Positions 14,024 through 22,575 of a stretch of 25,114 nucleotides of DNA are shown here, piece after piece. How positions within the stretch are numbered: position 1 is the stretch's first letter; each line of letters starts with the position of its first letter. The notes under the pieces were generated by a model. That model was not told the DNA's origin. It worked only from the letters and a program-made list of their open reading frames with translations, and did no database searches. This DNA is from Verrucomicrobiaceae bacterium (GTDB lineage Bacteria; Verrucomicrobiota; Verrucomicrobiae; Verrucomicrobiales; Akkermansiaceae), in contig RPOS01000229.1 in assembly GCA_003820635.1 (NCBI GenBank), positions 1 to 25,114 on the forward strand. The letters are read 5' to 3'. The translations under genes were made by a program, and so were the position numbers.

Positions 14024-16179
14024 TGGCGAAGCAAGACAAAGAACTGCTCTCAACTGCCCGATCCAGGCTCAATCTGGCGATTTCGGCGTATTCCGAAAGC
14101 CGCGAAGATGAACTGGACGATCTGCGGTTCTTCGCAGGCTCGCCGGATAACCACTGGCAGTGGCCTGCGGACGTTCTAGCGACCCGTGGTGCGGTTCAAG
14201 GGCAGACGATCAACGCACGCCCTTGCCTCACCATCAACAAGCTGCCACAGCACGTTAAACAGGTTACGAATGACCAGCGCCAGAACCGCCCTGCGGGAAA
14301 AGTCATTCCTGCTGACGACAAAGCCGACATTGAAGTCGCTGAAATCTTCGACGGCATCGTCCGGCACATTGAGTACATCTCCGACGCCGATGTTGCTTAT
14401 GACACCGCGTGCGAGAATCAAGTTGCGTATGGCGAAGGCTACATCCGTATCCTGACGGAATACTGCGACGAGAACACGTTTGACCAAGACATTAAGATCG
14501 GGCGCGTGCGAAACAGTTTCTCGGTCTATATGGACCCAATGATTCAAGACCCCTGCGGCGCGGACGCCAAGTGGTGTTTTATCACCGAGGACATTACCAA
14601 AGAAGATTACGAGCGCATGTTCCCGGATGCTTCGCCGGTGACAACGCTGCAACAGATGGGCGTGGGCGATCAGTCGATCAACCAGTGGCTGAACGAGAAC
14701 ACCATTCGGATTGCCGAATACTTCTACATTGATCACGAACCTGCCACGCTGAACATGTACCGCGACGGCATGACCGCCTTTGAAGGTACGCCTGAAGATA
14801 AGCAGATGAAGGCGATGGGCATGAAGCCTATCAAGACTCGCCGTGTGGATCGCCAGAAGGTCAAATGGTGCAAGATCAACGGCTACGAAGTGCTGGAAGA
14901 GCAAGAATGGGCTGGCAAGTACATCCCGGTGGTGAAGGTTGTAGGCAACGAATTTGAAGTAGATGGTCGCATCTATATGTCCGGCCTTGTGCGCAACGCC
15001 AAGGACGCGCAGCGTATGTACAACTATTGGGTGAGCCAAGAAGCCGAAATGCTGGCGCTGGCACCCAAGGCACCGTTCATTGGTTACGGCGGTCAGTTTG
15101 AAGGCTACGAACAGCAATGGAAAACGGCTAACACGCAGAATTGGCCCTATCTGGAAGTCAATCCTGACGTCACCGACGGCCAAGGCCAGACTCTGCCGCT
15201 GCCGCAGCGTGCCATGCCGCCGATGGCCCAAACAGGCTTGATTCAAGCCAAAATGGGCGCGTCTGAGGACATCAAATCGACGACTGGACAGTATGACGCC
15301 AGCCTTGGCATGATGGGCAACGAACGCTCTGGCCGGGCTATTCTGGCGCGTGAGAAGCAAGGCGATACGGGTACTTATCACTACGTCGATAATCTGGCCC
15401 GCGCCGTGCGTCATGTAACCCGTCAGATCGTGGATATGATCCCTAAGATCTACGATACGCAGCGAATTGCACGCATCATCGGCATGGACGGCACAACCGA
15501 TATGGCCTCCATTGACCCGACTCAGCAAGAGCCGGTCAAGAAGATCGTGGATGAGACCGGCGTTGTGCTAAAGAAGATCTACAACCCCGGCATCGGCAAG
15601 TACGACGTGTGCGTGACCACTGGCCCCAGCTACATGACCAAGCGTCAGGAAGCTATGGACGCCATGAGTCAGATTCTGCAAGGTAGCCCGCAACTTTGGG
15701 CTGTGGCTGGCGATCTGTTCGTCAAGAACATGGATTGGCCGGGTGCAGATGAACTTGCAGCACGTCTCAAGAAAACAATTGACCCGAAGTTGCTGGAAGA
15801 TGGCGACAAATCGCCGGAGTTGCAGGCCGCCGAACAGCAAATGCAGGCGATGGGTCAAGAACTTGATCAACTGCACCAGATGCTGCAAAACGTCAGCAAG
15901 TCGATGGAAATGCGCGACATTGAAATCAAAGAGTTTGATTCTCAGGTCAAAGCATACCAAGCCGAAACGCAACGTATCAGCGCGGTTCAAGCCAGCATGT
16001 CACCAGAGCAGATTCAGGATATTGTCATGGGCACCGTACATGGCATGATTACTTCGGGTGATTTGATGGCTGAGATGCCGGGACAAGATCTGCCGGGCGA
16101 AGAGATGCAAGATATGGGGCAACAACCTCAAGAAATGATGCCTGAGCAGGCACCGCAACCAATGGAAGGAATGCAATGA
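14023..16179 (+). CDS. P22-like portal protein
   Basis: A 718-aa protein, nearly the length of P22 gp1 (725 aa), with the P22-portal signature near the N-terminus (ESREDELDDLRFFAGSPDNH, then QHVKQVTNDQRQNRP). It forms the dodecameric ring at one capsid vertex through which DNA enters and to which the tail binds. The C-terminus is a long helical and Gln/Met-rich region (QQMQAMGQELDQLHQMLQNV; GQQPQEMMPEQAPQPMEGMQ), like the barrel helix and flexible tail of P22 portals. The start at 14023 overlaps TerL's stop; the frame also reads upstream but without reason. Confidence 0.93.
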   Translation: MAKQDKELLSTARSRLNLAISAYSESREDELDDLRFFAGSPDNHWQWPADVLATRGAVQGQTINARPCLTINKLPQHVKQVTNDQRQNRPAGKVIPADDKADIEVAEIFDGIVRHIEYISDADVAYDTACENQVAYGEGYIRILTEYCDENTFDQDIKIGRVRNSFSVYMDPMIQDPCGADAKWCFITEDITKEDYERMFPDASPVTTLQQMGVGDQSINQWLNENTIRIAEYFYIDHEPATLNMYRDGMTAFEGTPEDKQMKAMGMKPIKTRRVDRQKVKWCKINGYEVLEEQEWAGKYIPVVKVVGNEFEVDGRIYMSGLVRNAKDAQRMYNYWVSQEAEMLALAPKAPFIGYGGQFEGYEQQWKTANTQNWPYLEVNPDVTDGQGQTLPLPQRAMPPMAQTGLIQAKMGASEDIKSTTGQYDASLGMMGNERSGRAILAREKQGDTGTYHYVDNLARAVRHVTRQIVDMIPKIYDTQRIARIIGMDGTTDMASIDPTQQEPVKKIVDETGVVLKKIYNPGIGKYDVCVTTGPSYMTKRQEAMDAMSQILQGSPQLWAVAGDLFVKNMDWPGADELAARLKKTIDPKLLEDGDKSPELQAAEQQMQAMGQELDQLHQMLQNVSKSMEMRDIEIKEFDSQVKAYQAETQRISAVQASMSPEQIQDIVMGTVHGMITSGDLMAEMPGQDLPGEEMQDMGQQPQEMMPEQAPQPMEGMQ

Positions 16180-16538
16180 AAGCCGCTGATTTTGTCGGTC
16201 TGCTATTCCTCGGACGCGACGTAGCCCATTCGGTGCATCTGAATACCCGCAGCTATGCCAAGCACAAGGCTTTGCAGAAGTTCTATAAAAGTATTGTTGA
16301 TTTGGCGGATAACTTTGCCGAAACGTATCAAGGCAAATACGGTCTGATTGGCGGAATTGCCCTGCAACCCGCCAAAAAGACGACTAATATCGTAGAATTC
16401 TTGCAGAACCAAATGGATGAAATTGAGTCTGTACGTTACAAGGTAGTCGATAAGGACTGCACCGCTATCCATAACATCATTGATGAAATTGTCGGGCTTT
16501 ACCTCTCGACACTATACAAACTTCGCTTCTTGGCTTGA
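16176..16538 (+). CDS. DUF5856-like helical protein (120 aa)
   Basis: ATGA overlap with the portal gene. The protein reads DVAHSVHLNTRSYAKHKALQ, FYKSIVDLADNFAETYQGKY and a last helix HNIIDEIVGLYLSTLYKLRF, a four-helix pattern matching the DUF5856 family as I know it, which occurs in phage genomes and looks ferritin- or Dps-like in layout. Metal-type residues (H18, H21, D42, E48) are present but binding is unproved. The position between portal and tailspike suggests a virion or assembly-associated protein. Family call is from sequence memory. Confidence 0.7.
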   Translation: MKAADFVGLLFLGRDVAHSVHLNTRSYAKHKALQKFYKSIVDLADNFAETYQGKYGLIGGIALQPAKKTTNIVEFLQNQMDEIESVRYKVVDKDCTAIHNIIDEIVGLYLSTLYKLRFLA

Positions 16539-16546
16539 GGTAAAAA

Positions 16547-16813
16547 ATGGCTCTCTATAAGCAACTTGCAACAACCAATCAGGTCAAAGTCGGCGCGGGC
16601 AAACTGTTCGGCATTTTTGTTTCTAGCACTACAAGCGGCACTCTTGCTGTTTATGATTCTGCAACTGCCGACACTAATGATCCTAAGATTGCCAACACCA
16701 TTACGGTTACGGCAGGTGCTCAGTACTTGAGTTTCCCCGCAGGCATGTGGTTCAGCAAAGGGCTGTACGTTGTGGCCGCTAACACCATCGAATTCACCGT
16801 CGTTTACGAGTAA
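16547..16813 (+). CDS. Small virion-like beta protein (88 aa)
   Basis: GAGG lies six bases before the ATG. The protein (MALYKQLATTNQVKVGAGKL, then FGIFVSSTTSGTLAVYDSAT, ending FTVVYE) alternates hydrophobic and Ser/Thr residues, a beta-sandwich style seen in small phage head or tail-fibre-associated proteins. It sits just upstream of the tailspike. I recognise the style but no named family; it could decorate the head or act as a tailspike adaptor. Confidence 0.65.
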   Translation: MALYKQLATTNQVKVGAGKLFGIFVSSTTSGTLAVYDSATADTNDPKIANTITVTAGAQYLSFPAGMWFSKGLYVVAANTIEFTVVYE

Positions 16814-16819
16814 GCACAC

Positions 16820-18655
16820 ATGGCCGGCACAAAAATCTCCGAACTCCCAGCAGCCACCCTTCCGCTGACTGGCGCCGAACTTGTGCCGGTTGTGCAGAGC
16901 GGCGCGACTGTCCAAACCACGCTTGCCACCATGCCCTACGTGCCAACAGGCACAGGTGCCGTTACGACTACCGTTCAAGCCAAACTTCGTCAGACGGCGA
17001 GCGTCAAAGACTTCGGCGCTGTCGGTGACGGCGTGGCGGATGACACGGCGGCGATTCAAGCTGCCATTACATATTGTCTTTCTAACGGTCTGACGCTTTG
17101 CGCTGAAGGATCGTATCGCGTTACATCATCGATAAATTTTCGATACATTACAGTTGATTTTTCTAACGCATCTATAAATGTTGCACACGCAGGAATCGGC
17201 ATATTTATTGGTGGTAATGCAACAAACGCAAATAACCCAGAGCAAAAATTCTTTAGTGTAACGCGAAGTGTTGGGACAGATTCTTCAGCAACCCCAACGG
17301 TTCGTTGTATTGGTGCAAAAGGCCAGCATATTTATGTTGATAGAGCGACTTATTTTCAAATCTATGCAGACACTGAGCCAGCGGTAAATGCCACAGATTA
17401 TTCATCTGCATACAGCAGTTTTTGGCTTAAGTATGCTGAAACAATTGAGCTAACTAATAACCCTGCAACGACTGGATCTTCTGTCCAGTGGATTAACGAA
17501 AATCAGTTTTATTTAAACCGCACAAGCAACATTTTGATTAATGGGACTTACGCCCATAACCACAATAATTTCTATAGCGGAGCTCTTGAAAATACGGCTT
17601 CAATTAACATTGACCGTGGTTCTGACAATTATTTTTATGGTATGCGGTTTGAAACAGGGCCGACAACCATTGTTTTCGGCACAAACGCAAGCCGAAACAT
17701 CATTCAAAACACTTGGGACAGCAGCGAGTCTATTGGTTTTTTAAGCCCGATTGTAACCGGTACTATTACAGACAACGGTGTAAGCAACGTTGTTTATGAC
17801 TCAAAATCTGTTATTTACAGATCCAATATCGTTGCCGGTGCATCTATTGCAGATGCTATTGTAAATAATAAATCTGGGCAGGCATCTGCAAGATTGCCGC
17901 AATTACAGAGGATTATTGCTGGTAATAATACTGACGCATGTGTATCGGACTTTGTGCAAGCGGTACAAGACGACGTGTATCAGTTTAACTACCGGAACGA
18001 GAACAGCGGAGACACGGTTCGTTACCGCGCTTACGTGGCGTTCTACGACAAAAATCTTGTTGCCGTTACTGCGGTAACTAATTTCCTGACGACAGGAAAT
18101 CTAACTGCAGCATCGGGAAATATACTAACCAACGGAACCGGCGCTAGTTACGCTTACGGACGACTTACTGCTGCGGCGATAACTGCGGGTGTGGCATATG
18201 TTGTTTTAGGGGTACGTTCCTCTAATGGACAACTTGCCAATGCGTTGTCGCGTGATATTGACGTAGTTAGGTACAGCAAGACCACCATAAATAACCCGCT
18301 TGAGGCTAGGTATCAGTCTCCAATGCAGATGGTCACTGCTATACCGACGCAAGGTTTTGTTCCTTTAGGTTGGACTTGTGTAAATACAAATGGCCTTTCG
18401 TTTTACATTTGCATTTTTTCACTTGAAACAACCTTGAGTGCCGGGGCTTTGAGTGGGGCGACTAGCATCACCGTTGCCAACGGGACGGGCACCGCAAACG
18501 GCGACGTAATAGGCATCAATTTAGATAACCGCGACACGCATTGGACTACGATTGCCAGTGGTGGCGGCACAACGTCTATTACATTGACTGCCGGGCTTGC
18601 TGGCAGTGCGGCGTCTGGATCACGCGTAGTCTTTAATCGTTGGGCTACAAAATAA
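16820..18655 (+). CDS. Tailspike / tail fibre with pectate-lyase-like beta-helix
   Basis: A 611-aa protein. The N-terminal segment KISELPAATLPLTGAELVPV is the usual virion-attachment lead of phage fibres. Residues about 60-85 contain VKDFGAVGDGVADDTAAIQA, the signature start of a pectate-lyase-3 right-handed beta-helix, which usually binds or cleaves surface polysaccharide. The C-terminal part is Ser/Thr/Gly-rich with TSITVANGTGTANGDVIGIN. The middle is AT-richer (lines 17161 and 17521 have 24 and 23 G+C of 60), a sign of domain exchange. It lies unusually between portal and scaffold. Catalytic residues cannot be assigned. Confidence 0.88.
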   Translation: MAGTKISELPAATLPLTGAELVPVVQSGATVQTTLATMPYVPTGTGAVTTTVQAKLRQTASVKDFGAVGDGVADDTAAIQAAITYCLSNGLTLCAEGSYRVTSSINFRYITVDFSNASINVAHAGIGIFIGGNATNANNPEQKFFSVTRSVGTDSSATPTVRCIGAKGQHIYVDRATYFQIYADTEPAVNATDYSSAYSSFWLKYAETIELTNNPATTGSSVQWINENQFYLNRTSNILINGTYAHNHNNFYSGALENTASINIDRGSDNYFYGMRFETGPTTIVFGTNASRNIIQNTWDSSESIGFLSPIVTGTITDNGVSNVVYDSKSVIYRSNIVAGASIADAIVNNKSGQASARLPQLQRIIAGNNTDACVSDFVQAVQDDVYQFNYRNENSGDTVRYRAYVAFYDKNLVAVTAVTNFLTTGNLTAASGNILTNGTGASYAYGRLTAAAITAGVAYVVLGVRSSNGQLANALSRDIDVVRYSKTTINNPLEARYQSPMQMVTAIPTQGFVPLGWTCVNTNGLSFYICIFSLETTLSAGALSGATSITVANGTGTANGDVIGINLDNRDTHWTTIASGGGTTSITLTAGLAGSAASGSRVVFNRWATK

Positions 18656-18685
18656 ACAAAATAGTATTAAACTGTATTAAACGTA

Positions 18686-18718
18686 CTGGCCCGTTAGACC
18701 AGGGATTCCACAGGAATC
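18686..18718 (+). promoter_or_regulatory. Paired hairpins covering the scaffold ribosome-binding site
   Basis: CTGG (18686-18689) pairs with CCAG (18699-18702). One base later, GATTCC (18704-18709) pairs with GGAATC (18713-18718) around ACA. The second stem includes the AGGA Shine-Dalgarno; the ATG follows four bases later. The direct repeat GTATTAAAC (18664 and 18674) lies just upstream. Confidence 0.5.
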
Positions 18719-18722
18719 AACC

Positions 18723-19499
18723 ATGAATGAAGAAGTTGCAGCATTAGCGGAAGCACCCGCGCCGGAACAGGTTGAGACGGCCTCACCTGAACCCGAAGTT
18801 TCGACGCCGGAAGTTGCCGAAACAGTATCCAAGACTTTCACACAGGAAGAACTGGATGCGGCTATCGGTAAAAGGCTTGCAAGAGAACAGCGCAAGTGGG
18901 AACGGGAACAAGCACAACGGACGCAGCAACAAGCGCCTCGTAGTGCGCCAGTGGATTTGCCGCCCGTGGATCAGTTTGAATCTGTTGAAGCGTATGCCGA
19001 AGCATTGGCAGACCGTAAGGCAGAAGAACGACTCCAGCAGCGGGAAGTTCAACGGCAACAGCAAGAAGTGCTGAGTGCCTATCAAGAGCGTGAAGAGCAG
19101 GCCAGGGACAAGTATGAGGACTTCGAGCAAGTCGCATACAACCCCAATCTGCGAATCACCAACGTGATGGCAGAGGCAATTCGATCTTCCGATGCAGGGC
19201 CAGACCTAGCGTATTACCTTGGCTCTAATCCGAAAGAAGCTGACCGTATTTCTCGTTTGTCGCCCCTCGTACAAGCCAAAGAAATTGGTCGGATCGAAGC
19301 TAAGTTAGCTTCTGAGCCGGTCACAAAGAAAACGACTAGTGCTCCGGCACCGATTGCACCTGTTACTGCCCGCTCTACTGGCGGAACTGCTTACGATACA
19401 ACTGACCCACGCTCAACTAAAACCATGAGCGCGTCGGAGTGGATTGAAGCAGAACGTAACCGGCAAATTCGGAAAGCTGAAGCGCAACGCAACCGCTAA
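18723..19499 (+). CDS. Scaffolding protein
   Basis: A 258-aa, highly charged, mainly helical protein directly ahead of coat, as in P22 (gp8, 303 aa). It starts with an acidic, proline-rich segment (ASPEPEVSTPEVAETVSKTF), then long Gln/Glu/Arg coiled-coil runs (KWEREQAQRTQQQAPRS, RLQQREVQRQQQEVLSAYQ), and ends in a basic helix (EWIEAERNRQIRKAEAQRNR) that resembles the coat-binding C-terminal helix of scaffolds. It guides coat assembly and then leaves. Its ribosome-binding site is in a hairpin. Assigned from composition and position. Confidence 0.85.
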   Translation: MNEEVAALAEAPAPEQVETASPEPEVSTPEVAETVSKTFTQEELDAAIGKRLAREQRKWEREQAQRTQQQAPRSAPVDLPPVDQFESVEAYAEALADRKAEERLQQREVQRQQQEVLSAYQEREEQARDKYEDFEQVAYNPNLRITNVMAEAIRSSDAGPDLAYYLGSNPKEADRISRLSPLVQAKEIGRIEAKLASEPVTKKTTSAPAPIAPVTARSTGGTAYDTTDPRSTKTMSASEWIEAERNRQIRKAEAQRNR

Positions 19500-19518
19500 C
19501 TTCTTTTAAGGAATCATC

Positions 19519-20721
19519 ATGGCAAATAGCATCCTAACCATCGACATGATTACTCGCAAGGCGCTGGAAATCCTTGAGAATAATCTTGTGCTTACTCGTA
19601 ACGTGAACCGCCAGTACGACGATTCGTTTGCCGTTGAAGGCGCGAAAATCGGCTCCACACTGCGTATCCGTCTGCCCGACCGCGCGCTGGTGACTGACGG
19701 TGCCGCCCTGCAAACTCAGGACGACAACGAACAATTCACCACCTTGTCCGTGGCAAACCAGAAGCATATCGGCATCAACTTCACCTCTGCTGAATTGACC
19801 ATGCAGTTGGATGACTTTGCTGACCGCGTGCTGAAGCCGCGTATCAGCCAACTGGCTTCCTCCATTGATGCTGACGTGGCTAACGCCTACAAGTACATCG
19901 GCAACAGCGTGGGCACCCCCGGCACAACTCCTTCGACTTCGCTGGTTCTGTTGCAAGCTCAACAGAAGCTGAACGAAAACGCGGCTGTTATGTCGCCCCG
20001 TTATGCCACCGTGAACCCAGCCGCTAACGCTGGCCTCGTGGAAGGCATGAAGGGTCTGTTCAACCCCACCGACACCATTTCCAAGCAATTCAAGAATGGC
20101 ATGATGGGCACGGGCGTGTTGGGCTTTGATGAAATCAACATGTCCCAGTCGATCAAACAGCACACCACCGGCGATTGGGGCACCACGATCACCCTCGGCG
20201 CTGCTGTGACTTCCGAAGGCGCTTCGTCGGTTAGCATCTCTTTCACTGGCTCCAGCAAAACATGGAAAGTGGGCGACGTGTTCACCATCGCCGACGTGTA
20301 TGCTGTCAATCCGCAAACCCGCGAATCCACTGGCTCGCTCCAGCAATTCGTCGTGACTGAAGATTTGACCGCATCTAGCTCCGGCACGCTGAAGTTCTAC
20401 CCGTCCCTGTATTCCGCTGCTCACGCTCTGGCGACCGTCAATGTGCTGCCCGCCAGCGGCAAGGCTGTCACCATGCTGGGTTCCGCTGCTTCGCAGTACG
20501 CTCAAAACCTTGTGTATCACAAGGATGCGATCACGTTTGCCACCGCCGACCTTCTCCTGCCGCAAGGCGTGGATATGGCTTCGCGTGCTGTGCATAACGG
20601 CATCTCGCTGCGTGTTGTGCGTCAATACGACATCAACAACGACCGTATGCCCTGCCGTATTGACGTACTCTACGGCTACAGCGCAATTCGTCCGCAAATG
20701 GCTTGCCGTATCTGGGGCTAA
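19519..20721 (+). CDS. Major capsid (coat) protein, P22 type
   Basis: A 400-aa coat protein (P22 gp5 is 430 aa). Starts MANSILTIDMITRKALEILE with AAGGA upstream. It has the P22-coat features: a RNVNRQYDDSFAVEGAKIGS segment, QKHIGINFTSAELTMQLDDF, and a beta-rich inserted domain near WKVGDVFTIADVYAVNPQTR, before the HK97-fold end (YDINNDRMPCRIDVLYGYSA). It builds the icosahedral shell with the scaffold gene upstream. A strong terminator with a UUCG loop follows. Codon use is GC-rich and even, as expected for an abundant protein. Confidence 0.93.
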   Translation: MANSILTIDMITRKALEILENNLVLTRNVNRQYDDSFAVEGAKIGSTLRIRLPDRALVTDGAALQTQDDNEQFTTLSVANQKHIGINFTSAELTMQLDDFADRVLKPRISQLASSIDADVANAYKYIGNSVGTPGTTPSTSLVLLQAQQKLNENAAVMSPRYATVNPAANAGLVEGMKGLFNPTDTISKQFKNGMMGTGVLGFDEINMSQSIKQHTTGDWGTTITLGAAVTSEGASSVSISFTGSSKTWKVGDVFTIADVYAVNPQTRESTGSLQQFVVTEDLTASSSGTLKFYPSLYSAAHALATVNVLPASGKAVTMLGSAASQYAQNLVYHKDAITFATADLLLPQGVDMASRAVHNGISLRVVRQYDINNDRMPCRIDVLYGYSAIRPQMACRIWG

Positions 20722-20727
20722 GTTTGC

Positions 20728-20754
20728 AAACCCCCCGGTTCGCCGGGGGTTTTT
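20728..20754 (+). terminator. UUCG-loop terminator after coat
   Basis: CCCCCGG (20732-20738), TTCG loop, CCGGGGG (20743-20749), then five T. Strong intrinsic terminator; partial read-through would feed the next gene. Confidence 0.9.
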
Positions 20755-20775
20755 AACGATTGAAAGGATTACATC

Positions 20776-21180
20776 ATGGCTCTTCCTAATGGTTCGGGTG
20801 GTTATCAAGTTGGCTCCGGCAATAACAACGAAACTATCCTTGGTTACGCTGCCGCCCCTCAAACTGCTACTGACACTGCAACCCTGACGGCTGCTCAAAT
20901 TGTTGGTGGCGTTCTGGTAGCGACTCCTACGGCTAACGCCACACTGACGCTTCCTACTGCCGCTTTGATTGACGCGGCTGTGCCTAGCGCCCGCGTGGGC
21001 AGCACGTTTGATCTGGCGTTGGTGAATGCGGCTGCGGCTACTTACACTGCGGCGTTTGCTCTTAGCACTGGCGTGACCAACGGCGGCAACGCTGTTATTT
21101 CGCTGGCTGCCACTACTAGCGCACTGTTCCGTTTCCGTAAGACTGGCGACGGCGCTTATGTAGTGTACAAAATCGCCTAA
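20776..21180 (+). CDS. Small decoration-like virion protein (134 aa)
   Basis: AAAGGA precedes the ATG. The protein is rich in Ala, Thr, Gly and Val (TDTATLTAAQIVGGVLVATP, AAATYTAAFALSTGVTNGGN) with a regular beta-strand pattern and no charged core, typical of small phage head-decoration or virion surface proteins. It ends RFRKTGDGAYVVYKIA. It is flanked by two UUCG terminators and directly follows coat. I cannot name a family; decoration is inferred from place and composition. Confidence 0.65.
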   Translation: MALPNGSGGYQVGSGNNNETILGYAAAPQTATDTATLTAAQIVGGVLVATPTANATLTLPTAALIDAAVPSARVGSTFDLALVNAAAATYTAAFALSTGVTNGGNAVISLAATTSALFRFRKTGDGAYVVYKIA

Positions 21181-21185
21181 AGATT

Positions 21186-21210
21186 AAACGGGGGCTTCGG
21201 CCCCTGTTTT
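21186..21210 (+). terminator. UUCG-loop terminator
   Basis: AAACGGGGGC (21186-21195), TTCG, GCCCCTGTTT (21200-21209), with one G-T pair and a further T. Intrinsic terminator in the capsid gene block. Confidence 0.85.
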
Positions 21211-21223
21211 ACAAGGAAAAATT

Positions 21224-21637
21224 ATGACCTCCAATACCAAATCAATTGGCGTTGCCTACGAAGACCAAAACATCATTGGGTCTGACTTTGTGATGTCTGG
21301 TGGCGAGTTGGGTTACGCCGCAGAAGCAAGCGGCGCAGTGACTCAATTGACAAGCAAATCAACTGGCGTGACTTTGAACAAGTCTGCTGGCCAGATTACC
21401 ATGAACAACGCTGAGTTGGCTAACGTCACGAACGTCACGTTCACTTTGACAAACAGCACAATCAGCGCTAAAGATGTTGTGGTTTTAAGTGTTGCATCTG
21501 GTGCTACTGCTGGTGCATACAACTGCTGGGTTTCCGGCAAAGGCGTTGGAAGCTGCACAATTACATTGCGCAACCTTTCAGGCGGCGCGTTGTCTGAAGC
21601 GGTTGTGATCAACTTTGCTGTGATCCACGTACTGTAA
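21224..21637 (+). CDS. Small decoration-like virion protein (137 aa)
   Basis: CAAGGA precedes the ATG. The sequence has the segments STGVTLNKSAGQITMNNAEL and VTFTLTNSTISAKDVVVLSV, then RNLSGGALSEAVVINFAVIH, a beta-sandwich pattern met in phage fibre and decoration proteins with the same order of segments. It is the second small protein after coat and lies between two terminators, so it probably occurs in a chosen ratio to coat. Function is inferred. Confidence 0.65.
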   Translation: MTSNTKSIGVAYEDQNIIGSDFVMSGGELGYAAEASGAVTQLTSKSTGVTLNKSAGQITMNNAELANVTNVTFTLTNSTISAKDVVVLSVASGATAGAYNCWVSGKGVGSCTITLRNLSGGALSEAVVINFAVIHVL

Positions 21638-21641
21638 AGCC

Positions 21642-21664
21642 AAACGGGGCTTCGGCCCCGTTTT
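21642..21664 (+). terminator. UUCG-loop terminator
   Basis: AAACGGGGC (21642-21650), TTCG, GCCCCGTTT (21655-21663), then T. A perfect stem, the third of the series. Confidence 0.88.
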
Positions 21665-21669
21665 ATCCT

Positions 21670-21852
21670 ATGAATATCTATCTCAAACACGAACGTCACG
21701 GCACCAAGGTCGCTACTATGGAACTTGAGGCTGAGTATGATGAATCACATGGCTGGGTGCGCTATAATCCCGAGAAACCTGTCTCGGAATCCGCGCCAGT
21801 CAATGAACTTGAAGTGAAACGGCGAGGACGACCGCCGAAGATTGCAGCTTAA
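21670..21852 (+). CDS. Small protein with C-terminal AT-hook (60 aa)
   Basis: MNIYLKHERHGTKVATMELE then an acidic linker and KRRGRPPKIAA. RGRP flanked by basic residues is the minimal AT-hook, which binds the minor groove of AT-rich DNA. The ATG is only five bases past the terminator's T run with no visible Shine-Dalgarno. Such small tail-end peptides are common before the tail genes of podoviruses. DNA binding is inferred from the motif only. Confidence 0.6.
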   Translation: MNIYLKHERHGTKVATMELEAEYDESHGWVRYNPEKPVSESAPVNELEVKRRGRPPKIAA

Positions 21853-21864
21853 AAGGGGAGCCTG

Positions 21865-22575
21865 ATGGCAACTGCTGGTGACTTGATTAACGGCGCGTTG
21901 CGTCTGATTGGGCAGCTTGCCGAAGGTGAGTCACCCTCTGCTGAGACTTCTGCCGACGCCTTGTTTGCCATGAATCAGATGATTGATTCGTGGAACATTG
22001 AACGACTTTCGGTGTTTAGCACTCAGGATCAAGTATTTACTTGGCCTGTTGATGAGATAACGCGAACACTAGGCCCGACGGGAAACTTTGTAGGTAATCG
22101 TCCGGTTAGGTTGGATGATGCTACTTACTACCGCGACCCTAGCACTAACGTGTCGTTTGGCATTAAGTTCATCAATCAGCAGCAATATAACGGCATCGCC
22201 GTCAAAACGGTTACTTCCACGTATCCGCAAGTTATCTTTGTGAATGAAACGTACCCCGACGTTTCGATGTTCATCTACCCGAAACCTACGCGGTCGTTGG
22301 AATGGCACTTCATTTCGGTTGAACCCCTTTCGCAGCCTGCAACGCTGGCAACTGATCTTGCATTTCCCCCTGGCTATCTGCGCGCTTTCCGTTACAACCT
22401 TGCGTGCGAAATTGCGGCTGAGTTTGGTGTAGAGCCTTCGCCGCAGGTCAAACGGATCGCCATGTCTGCCAAGCGCAACATCAAGCGCATCAACAATCCT
22501 GACGACGTTATGAGCCTGCCGTACTCGCTGGTGGCTACTCGCCAACGCTTCAACGTGTATGCAGGGAATTATTGA
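21865..22575 (+). CDS. gp4-like tail accessory (head completion) protein
   Basis: A 236-aa protein with the P22 gp4 family pattern: DLINGALRLIGQLAEGESPS near the start, MNQMIDSWNIERLSVF, and FPPGYLRAFRYNLACEIAAE before the helical C-terminus (RIAMSAKRNIKRI). P22 gp4 (166 aa) is shorter. It caps the portal after packaging and holds the tail. GGGGAG lies before the ATG, and its stop overlaps the next ATG by one base. Confidence 0.85.
   Translation: MATAGDLINGALRLIGQLAEGESPSAETSADALFAMNQMIDSWNIERLSVFSTQDQVFTWPVDEITRTLGPTGNFVGNRPVRLDDATYYRDPSTNVSFGIKFINQQQYNGIAVKTVTSTYPQVIFVNETYPDVSMFIYPKPTRSLEWHFISVEPLSQPATLATDLAFPPGYLRAFRYNLACEIAAEFGVEPSPQVKRIAMSAKRNIKRINNPDDVMSLPYSLVATRQRFNVYAGNY

Noticed and set aside
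14176..15528. Long minus-strand frame opposite the portal gene
   Set aside because: It shadows a GC-rich gene with strong codon bias, has no ribosome-binding site or domain, and the portal frame has clear family motifs.
16820..18655. Diversity-generating element acting on the tailspike
   Set aside because: No reverse transcriptase and no template/variable repeat pair was seen.
19534..20898. Long minus-strand frame opposite the coat gene
   Set aside because: Same reason; it also crosses the terminator and runs into the next gene.
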